From contig JAEWGW010000024.1 of NCBI GenBank assembly GCA_023388055.1, positions 58,498-122,497 of the forward strand: DNA of 64,000 nt, read 5' to 3'. Position 1 is the first letter of the stretch. Each line of letters opens with the position of its first letter. The position numbers and the translations under genes were made by a program. Shown piece by piece: positions 23,187-30,500 of this stretch. Under the pieces are notes generated by a model. The model saw only the letters and a list, made by a program, of their open reading frames with translations. It searched no databases and was not told the origin of the DNA. This DNA is from Bacillota bacterium (GTDB lineage Bacteria > Bacillota > Bacilli > Paenibacillales > NBRC-103111).

Positions 23187-24365
23187 GTGATCGGCAAACC
23201 CCGGTTGATTGATCCGTCCCTGATGATACGCAAGACATACCGGAAGACTCTGGAGATCCGGAACAGGCAGGTAACCGTGGAAGTGGAGGACGCTTTGTAT
23301 GCGCCGGCGGCGGAAGGGGAGGAGCTCCGGCTTGCAGATGAACCCCTGGTGGCCCAGATGCTAAGGGGGATTGCCGCGGCTGTGGCCCATAATGCCTCTC
23401 CGTATAACCCTGTGCCACAGCGGATTGTCATCTCCCACGGACCTGCCGAAGGAGAGTCCGGGTTGCCTGCCGGGGAAGGCGCTGCCGGTCCGGCAGCCTC
23501 CGGCGGTGAGCAGAAGCGGCAGCCTGCGGACGCGGCCCATTCTCTACAAGCTTCCTCCGGTTTATGGTCCGCCTGTGTGCCCCGCTGGACGCTGGACGAG
23601 GTCAGCCTGAATCCGGAGGCCAGAAGCCATCTGGACGCTGCTTTGGTTATGATCCAACACCGGGAGAAGCTGTTCGGGGAATGGGGGCTGGAGGAGTCCC
23701 ATTTTGACGGGCGGGCGGTGGTGTTGAACTTCTATGGACCTCCGGGCACGGGCAAAAGTATGACTGCCGAGGCGCTGGCGGGCACTCTGGGGCGTCAGGT
23801 GCTGCTGGTGAATTATGCGGAGCTGGAATCCAAGTTTGTGGGGGAAACGCCGAAGAATATCAAATCGGTATTTGCCGCCGCATCCGGAGCGGGAGCGGTG
23901 CTGGTGTTCGACGAAGCGGATTCCTTCCTGGGCAAACGTCTGACCCATGTCCAGCAATCCTCCGATTACGGCGTTAATATCAGCCGCAGCGTGATGCTGT
24001 TGGAGCTGGAGCACTTCGATGGGGTAGTGGTGTTCACCACCAATCTGCTGCAAAATTATGACGATGCCTTCCGCCGCCGGATATTGGCCCAGATCGCCTT
24101 CCGTTACCCCGATGAGTCGGAGCGAGCGGGAATTTGGGAGACCCATTTGCCCAGCAGGCTGCCGTTGGGTGCGGGGGTTAGTCCTGCGGTGCTGGCTGCG
24201 GCTTTTGACCATATGACGGGAGCGGATATCAAGGATATGGTGCTGTACGCCTCCGCGTTATGCCTGAAGGAGGGCGGTGCGGCAGTGGAGCTGGGGCATT
24301 TCCGCCAGGCTGGCGAATATGTGGCCTCGCGCTATGCCCGGGAGGAAGACGGACCGGAGCAGTAA
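23187..24365 (+). CDS. AAA-family ATPase
   Basis: A 392-residue protein with one AAA module. Walker A GPPGTGKS is at 184-191, Walker B LVFDEAD at 239-245, sensor 1 in VVFTTNLL near 284 and the arginine finger region FRRRILAQI near 296. The first 130 residues have no recognised domain; residues 85-125 are a Gly/Ala-rich linker. Start GTG 23187 is chosen since AGGAGG lies seven bases ahead; the ATG two codons earlier is too close. Spastin/ATAD-like AAA proteins of this type remodel protein complexes; the substrate is unknown. It may be expressed with the patatin gene downstream (gap 117 bases). Confidence 0.88.
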   Translation: MIGKPRLIDPSLMIRKTYRKTLEIRNRQVTVEVEDALYAPAAEGEELRLADEPLVAQMLRGIAAAVAHNASPYNPVPQRIVISHGPAEGESGLPAGEGAAGPAASGGEQKRQPADAAHSLQASSGLWSACVPRWTLDEVSLNPEARSHLDAALVMIQHREKLFGEWGLEESHFDGRAVVLNFYGPPGTGKSMTAEALAGTLGRQVLLVNYAELESKFVGETPKNIKSVFAAASGAGAVLVFDEADSFLGKRLTHVQQSSDYGVNISRSVMLLELEHFDGVVVFTTNLLQNYDDAFRRRILAQIAFRYPDESERAGIWETHLPSRLPLGAGVSPAVLAAAFDHMTGADIKDMVLYASALCLKEGGAAVELGHFRQAGEYVASRYAREEDGPEQ

Positions 24366-24482
24366 GGGCTGGCTGTCCGCCGCTAATTTCCTCGCAGCTC
24401 CTAAGGATGCATTGGCCTTCATCTTGTGAAATAATAGAAGCATGTGTCATGTGTCTGAACCTTGCAGAAAGAAGGGATTGCT

Positions 24483-25355
24483 TTGGAACGGGTAGGGTTG
24501 GTGCTGGAAGGCGGAGGCATGCGTGGCGTGTATACGGGAGGCGCATTGGAATGCTTTCTGGAGCACGGCATCCGGGTGCCGTATATCATCGGTGTTTCGG
24601 CTGGAGCCTGCAACGCAGCGTCTTATATCTCCGGCCAAAAAGGGCGAAACAAAACGGTAACCATTGATTATGTGTCCCATCCCCGTTACGTGGGCGTCCG
24701 CAATCTGTTCCGGGAGAAAAGTATCTTCGGCTGGAGCCTGATTTTTGACGAGCTGCCCAACAAGCTGGTGCCCTTCGATTATGAGTCCTTCTACAGAGAA
24801 CCGGGCAGCCTGTGGGTGGGAATGACGGATGCAGTCTCGGGGCAGCCCTTCTATATGGAAAAGCGGGAGACGGAGCAGGCGGGGAATATTCTCGATATTA
24901 TCCGGGCCTCCAGCAGCCTGCCCTTCGTATCCCCGCCGGTGCTGGCCGGGGACCGGGTGCTGTTCGATGGAGGGATTAGCGATCCGATTCCGGTAGGCAA
25001 GTCCATTGCCGACGGGAACGGCCTGCATATCATTATCTCTACAAAACCTGCCGGCTACCGGAAAACCCCCTTCAAACACGGCTGGCTGGCCCGCCGGATG
25101 TACCGCAAGTACCCCGGGCTGGTGGAGGCGCTGGAGAATAGGTACCAGGTTTACAACCAATCTATGGAGCTGGCGGAGGAGCTGGAGCACCAGGGTAAAG
25201 CCATCCTCATCCGGCCTTCGGCCCATATTGAGGTGGGGCGGATGACCAAGGATGCGGCCAAGCTGACGGAGCTGTATGAGCTGGGGTACAGGGACGCAGA
25301 GGCACAGCTCACGCGGGTCAAGGCATGGATGGAAACGCCAGCAGCGCTGGCGTAA
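24483..25355 (+). CDS. Patatin-like phospholipase / esterase
   Basis: A 290-residue serine hydrolase of the patatin family. The oxyanion loop GGGMRG is at 10-15, the nucleophile elbow GVSAG at 37-41 (Ser39) and the catalytic Asp162 in FDGGISDP. This forms the Ser-Asp dyad of patatins. No signal peptide, so it acts in the cytoplasm, probably on acyl glycerolipids. It resembles the RssA/YjjU-type bacterial subgroup. The TTG at 24483 is preferred (AGAAGGG six bases upstream) to the TTG at 24462. A strong terminator follows directly. Confidence 0.9.
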   Translation: MERVGLVLEGGGMRGVYTGGALECFLEHGIRVPYIIGVSAGACNAASYISGQKGRNKTVTIDYVSHPRYVGVRNLFREKSIFGWSLIFDELPNKLVPFDYESFYREPGSLWVGMTDAVSGQPFYMEKRETEQAGNILDIIRASSSLPFVSPPVLAGDRVLFDGGISDPIPVGKSIADGNGLHIIISTKPAGYRKTPFKHGWLARRMYRKYPGLVEALENRYQVYNQSMELAEELEHQGKAILIRPSAHIEVGRMTKDAAKLTELYELGYRDAEAQLTRVKAWMETPAALA

Positions 25356-25360
25356 ATATA

Positions 25361-25399
25361 GAAGGACCTGTGCCGCGGGAATGGCGCAGGTCCTTCTTT
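25361..25399 (+). terminator. Rho-independent terminator after the patatin gene
   Basis: A 14-bp stem with one G-T pair (25361-25374 with 25383-25396) followed by a short T-rich tail, five bases after the stop codon. Confidence 0.88.
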
Positions 25400-25463
25400 G
25401 TGATGCTGCAGACTATACTCGTTTTGCTGGGCTTGGTGAATAGCTTCCCCGCCGTTGTGCGCA

Positions 25464-25629
25464 ACGGATTCTGGGGTTAATCCGTCCCTCTGTGGGTGCA
25501 TCCGACGGACCGTAGGCTTAAGCCCCACCGTCTGCCTATGCGCTTAACGGATTCTAGGCTAAACCACCCTCTGTCGATGCATCCGACGGATCTTAGGTTT
25601 AAGCCCCGTCCCGCCTCTGCGCCTAACGG
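25464..25629. repeat. ~40-bp tandem repeat, four copies in an A-B-A-B order
   Basis: Four units of 39-42 bases start at 25464, 25505, 25547 and 25586, each with ACGGA at its start, a (C/T)TAGG-like box and a (A/G)TGC-rich end. Units 1 and 3 resemble each other more (both contain CCCTCTGT and end GCATCCG), as do units 2 and 4 (TTAAGCCCC), so an older pair was duplicated as an ~80-bp block. No gene overlaps. The repeat fills much of the 635-bp gap between the patatin and MFS genes. Confidence 0.8.
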
Positions 25630-25683
25630 ACCGACGATCCGTTATTTCCCTCGAAATGCCTTTATCCGCATTTTCGCGGACAC

Positions 25684-25815
25684 AGGGGACGCTATTTGGT
25701 CACTTCAGCTTCCCGACAGCTGTTTTCTTGCCTAATAAGGGAACGTGAGTCCGTTAGTTTGTCAAAAGGCCCATTTTCGGCTTATTAACGGAACCAGGGT
25801 CCGTTAGACCATGTC
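25684..25815. repeat. GACGCTATT / CCGTTAG intergenic element
   Basis: GGGGACGCTATTTGG at 25685, CCGTTAG at 25752 and 25810, and TTAACGGA at 25789, in an order similar to the region 20585-20755. CGTTAG and TAACG words can form hairpins. It is probably a dispersed intergenic repeat of this genome. Downstream, 25880-25975 holds a degenerate run of GGCATCAGC-like words and a small hairpin at 25963-25978. Confidence 0.5.
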
Positions 25816-25990
25816 CGGTGATGGAGCGAGCGGGTGCTTGCGCATGTTCGGTGTGGCACGTCCGGTTAGCGCATGTGCGGTGATTGCAGCATCAGCAGGC
25901 ATCAACCGGAGTTATCCCGCATCAGCTAGCATCATCCGGCATCAGCCACCAGCAGCAGCATCATTCGGCATAAGCCGAAGTCATTAAATA

Positions 25991-27238
25991 TCAGCCCGAC
26001 AGGCCTTGTCCGCCCATTGCCGCGGACAGGCTTCGCCTTGACGCCTGGCGGTTCCAGGCGGAATGGGCCCAATAGGCGCCGGCGGAGACCAGCGCTGCTG
26101 CCAGAGCAAGCCACGTTACCGGCGGCAGCCCGCCTGCGTCATACAGGCTGCCCATCACATAGGGGCCGATTACCCGGCCGCCCGAGCCAATGCCGCCGGC
26201 CAGGCCGATGTAAAAGGGGGCGTGGGCGCCGCCATGCTCCGATAAGTAAGCAGGTATTGCCGGGGAAATAAGCATTTCCCCCAAGGTGGCGAGTATCATG
26301 CCCAGCACCATGCCGGGGTAGCTTTGCATCAGCAGGATACACGCATATCCGGCCGCATAAAACAGACTGCTGGCAGTCATCTGGGCGGAGACGGTGCGGG
26401 TCAGGTAGCGTTTGATAAGCCCCAGCAACGGTTGAGCTACGAAAATCAGCACCCCGTTCAGTGTCCACAGAAACCCGTAATATCTTTTGGGCATACCCTC
26501 ACCCACAATAAACGGAGACACCCCGGTATTCCAGATGGAATTGCCGATATGAAGCAGGAGAGCGCCGCTGGCCAGGAGAAGATACAGCCGGACATTTCCC
26601 AGGAGCGCCCATGTCCCCGGGCTTCCCGCCTTGTTATGGGAGGATGTCGCGGAGGCTCCCGTGCCCTGGGCTACATCCGTAGATTTCAGATAAAACAGGA
26701 AGAACACGGCGAAGAAGGCGGATGTCGCCCCATTGGCGATAAAGCTGAGATGGTAGGAAAAGTCTGCCAGAAAACCGCTTAACGCCGTACCCAGAGCCAC
26801 CCCGATATTATTGGCCACATAGATAATGTTGAAAATTTCTGCCCGACGGTCGGTAAAGCGGAAGCCGATATACGATTGGATAGCCGGCAGCGACATGGAA
26901 TTAAACAGGCCGATCAGCCACATGGCCCCGATAAAAAGCTGCCAGTTGCCGCTTAGCAGAGGCAGGACCAGCAGGACGGAGGCATTCAGCGCCAAGGAGC
27001 CGGTAACCAGCCGTTTGACACCAACCCGGTGATACAGGGCGCCCCCCAACAGCTGCCCGATGATGCCGCCCAGTGACTGGACCAATATGGCGAGACCTGC
27101 ATCAGCCAGGCTGCGGCCCAGCTCGTCGAACACATACATGGAAACCAGCGGCCACATCAGGGCGCCGCCGGTGGTGTTAATGAGGCTGGCGATCAGGAAC
27201 ACATTCAATTCTTTTGGATTGCGGCGTAGCGGATTCAT
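25991..27238 (-). CDS. Major facilitator superfamily transporter
   Basis: A 415-residue membrane protein with twelve hydrophobic segments in two halves. The loop 2-3 motif is present as GGALYHRVGVKRL near residue 67. It resembles drug- or sugar-efflux MFS_1 members; no substrate-specific motif is recognised. A hydrophilic central loop around residues 193-207 (TDVAQGTGASATSSHNKAG) separates the halves. The start at 27238 has only a weak site (GGAG 11 bases upstream). It stands alone, with a small palindromic hairpin (25963-25978) after its stop instead of a strong terminator. Confidence 0.88.
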   Translation of the reverse strand: MNPLRRNPKELNVFLIASLINTTGGALMWPLVSMYVFDELGRSLADAGLAILVQSLGGIIGQLLGGALYHRVGVKRLVTGSLALNASVLLVLPLLSGNWQLFIGAMWLIGLFNSMSLPAIQSYIGFRFTDRRAEIFNIIYVANNIGVALGTALSGFLADFSYHLSFIANGATSAFFAVFFLFYLKSTDVAQGTGASATSSHNKAGSPGTWALLGNVRLYLLLASGALLLHIGNSIWNTGVSPFIVGEGMPKRYYGFLWTLNGVLIFVAQPLLGLIKRYLTRTVSAQMTASSLFYAAGYACILLMQSYPGMVLGMILATLGEMLISPAIPAYLSEHGGAHAPFYIGLAGGIGSGGRVIGPYVMGSLYDAGGLPPVTWLALAAALVSAGAYWAHSAWNRQASRRSLSAAMGGQGLSG

Positions 27239-27328
27239 GCCCGGTTATACTCCTATTCAGTACAGAATCCCCAAGAATTCCGTGAAATTAAACAAAGGTC
27301 AAACATGGCCCCAGGATTATACAAGCCT

Positions 27329-27396
27329 TAGGGCGTGTATGTAAACTCGCATGAGGGCATCTTATTGCTCCCCTTGGAGTTTTCAAACACACCCTA
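27329..27396. repeat. 68-bp element with 20-bp terminal inverted repeats
   Basis: TAGGGCGTGTATGTAAACTC at 27329-27348 and the complement of TAGGGTGTGTTTGAAAACTC at 27377-27396 match at 17 of 20 positions. The termini and small size fit a tiny MITE or a solo transposon remnant. It lies in the 342-bp gap between the MFS gene and the terminator of the 1,921-residue protein; nothing else is seen in the gap. Confidence 0.6.
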
Positions 27397-27516
27397 GTCT
27401 ACTTCGCTCCCTGGGGGATGTCAATGCTTCCAGGCGGCCCGCCTTGCCCCAAATTCCTCCACATACGGCGACAAGCTAGGCTGGAAGTGCCCATTACTTA
27501 TATAGCCGACACCCAT

Positions 27517-27549
27517 AAAAAAGAACCGCCGGATTATCCGGCAGTTCTT
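27517..27549 (-). terminator. Rho-independent terminator of the repeat-protein gene
   Basis: A 14-bp imperfect stem (27521-27549) rich in CCGG; read on the minus strand it ends in six T residues. It lies 32 bases beyond the stop codon. Confidence 0.9.
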
Positions 27550-27580
27550 CCCACAAGCGGAACCGAAGGCAGATCCATTG

Positions 27581-30500
27581 CTATTCCTCTGCCTCCTCCT
27601 CATCCAGCAGCACCACATCCAAGTAGGTCGTCTGATTGTTAGTAATAATGAACCCAACCCGCTTGGACTGCTTGCCCGGGAAGGAGAACAAGGCTCCCAA
27701 GGTGCCCGCAGGCAGATTGGACAGGCTGTACTGCCCGCTTTCATTGCTGATAACGGAACGCATGAAGATAAAGGCCTCCCGCAATCCTCCGTTACCGTTG
27801 CCGGAGGAGGGCTGCGGACGGAACGCCTGCACCTGGGCTGTCTGCCTGGCTTCATTGGGCAGGAATATCTCGGACAGGGCCTCATACAGCATCCGGCCGC
27901 TCTGGTCGAAGATCCGTCCCATCAAGGTGCCGAAGGCGGTGGGAACCTGCAGGTTCAACCGGATAGCCCCGCTGGCAGGCACAGCTATGACTGCAGCCGT
28001 AGAACCATAGGATTGGCCCGAAACCGAGATGATGTAAGTGCCTTGGGACAGATTATCGATGGTGTACATTCCCTCAGCATCGCTGACTACGGATACAAGA
28101 TAAACCCGCGACTCGGTAAAGGCGGTAATAATCATGTTGGATACCGGCGCCCCGGTTTGCTGGTTCTGCACCTGCCCGATGACAGCGGACCTGTTGGCCG
28201 GGAGCGTCAGGTCCACCCGCAGGGTGCCTTCATTGGGGACAGCAACATCCACCAATTGATACTGTTGACCGTCCGCCACACCAACCACATGAAGCAGCTC
28301 GCCGGGAGTCCCGGTTCCGGTGCCCACGGAATACCGCCCTTCGTTGTCAGCCGCTCCCTGCCCCACAATCACCCCGTTCGGATCGGTGGCAACCACCAGC
28401 GAACCGGGCAGCTTGGTTCCGTTCTCATTGGTGACATCGCCGATAATGATGCTGGTGGTACGGGCCAAGGGGAAGTCCCGGCGTACTGTTTCGCCCCGTC
28501 CGACAAAAAAGGAGGACTGGGTGGCGACGAATCCGATTTCCGAAATATTGACCACATAATTGCCCGCAGGCAGGTTATCAATCAGGAAAACTCCCTCCGC
28601 ATCCGTGGAGCCAAGCCCCGCTACCTGGGCAAAATTGTTGAGGTGGCGGACGAAGATGCCGATGCTGTTCAACGGCGCACCCGTTGCCTTGTCGGTAATA
28701 CGTCCAGTGAACGAACCCGGCAGGGGCTGCAGGGTGAAGCTGGCTTTGGTAGATTCACCCGGGCCAACGGTGAAGGTGCCGTTCTGCAAAGCGAAACCCT
28801 GGGCGGTGGCGAAGCTGAGATACCGTCCCGGAGACAGGAGGCGGAACGCATAGCTGCCGGAGATGTCGCTGATGATGGTGGCGAAGGTCTCCTGGGCATC
28901 GGTCAGCAGGGTAACCTCCGCTCCGGCAATGGCTGATCCGTCCTCGATATTGGTGACAAACCCGAAGACAGCTCCGGGCAGCGGCTCCAGCTGCACCCTC
29001 AGGAAGGTTGCGGCGAACCCGGCTCCCGCCAGAATCCCGCTGGTAAATGTTCCGTAGCCGTCAGCCGTAACCGTTAATACCCGTCTGCCCGCGGAAATGG
29101 AATCAAACATAAATTGCCCCATTTGATCGGTAAAGGTAGTGTCGATGGGCAGCGTCGTCCGGCTGTTTACCGTGACCAGGGCGCCTACGATGGGAAGCCG
29201 GGTGATGGCATCGGTGACTATGCCGCTGACGACGGACAGGACGGGCACCAGGCGGAATACCACCAATTTCAATTCCCCGGGACCCAACAGGACCGTCTGG
29301 GAGTCTGTAGCATGATCCTCGGCCGTAGCGCTGAGGCTGTAGATATCCGGGGCCAGATCCTCGATGACAAAACGTCCGTTGCTGTCGGCAAACAAGGTCT
29401 GGATCAGCGTGCCGCTTGAGGTGAACAGCTTGATATAGGTATTGTTGCTGGTCAATTCCGCATCGTCAACGGTCAACACCTGGCCCCGGATGGTACCCGG
29501 CTGAGCCGCCAGCATAACCGAGGCATTGGTAATCTGGTCACTCTCCACAATAGCGCCGATAAAGCCGGTTTGATAACCGGAGGCAAATACCGTCAGCGCA
29601 TAAGAGGAAGGAGCCAGATCCGTCACGAGGAATTCTCCGAACTGGCTGGTGGTGACCGCCGCCACACTCAAGCCGGAGGCTTCGGAGAAGCGTATGTTTA
29701 CCTCGGCTCCGTTAATGGGCAGATTGGTGGCCAGGTCGGTGACAAGGCCGCTGATCCCGCCGGGATTCGGGGAAAGGAGGAAGTCGATACCCGCCAGCTC
29801 CAGTCCCGGCTGAAGCTGGACGGCAAGCGATTCCGATGCAAAGCCGGGAGCGGAGGTAACCAGACTGAGTATGCCTGCGGGCAGCTCTCCGATGAAGTAT
29901 CGTCCGGCGCTGTCGGTCTGCGCTCTCCCGCGGGGCGATTCATTCCGGTCGAGAACCAGGACTACGGCATTGGGAAGGGGGCGGCCGTCGGCGGCGGTGA
30001 TGGTGCCGGATACAGTTCCCGGGTTGGCAAACAGCTGGATGATGCAATTGGCCGTTTGCCCCGGAGCGACCAGAGCACCCACAGGTCCCGAGGAGTAAGC
30101 CACAGCATTGGCATTGAGAATGTATTGGGAGGCCGCCAGGTTGGTAAAGCGGAAGGTGCCGTCCTCTTGGGAATAGACGGAGCTGACAGGCGTATTCTGC
30201 AGGGTGAACAGCTGAACCAGAATGCGGGGAACGGGCGGCTCCACCCTGCCCTCGATGCTTCCCGGCAGCTGATCCAGCAGAATATCCGTCTGGGTAACCG
30301 TATCCGGTTTGATGATGGCGCCGGTCTGCGCAATATTGTAGTTTTGAGCCTGGGTAAGCACCACATAGCTCCCTGGCCGGAGGCCGTCGATATGATAAAA
30401 ACCGTTCTGGTCGGTCATGGCTATGCCCAGGATGATGCCGTTTTGGGTTACCGCCTTCACCAAAGCCCCCCCTATGGGCAGCCGGGTTTGCCTGTCGGCA

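Noticed and set aside
25464..25629. CRISPR array
   Set aside because: The units are directly adjacent without unique spacers, the repeats are degenerate, and there are no cas genes.
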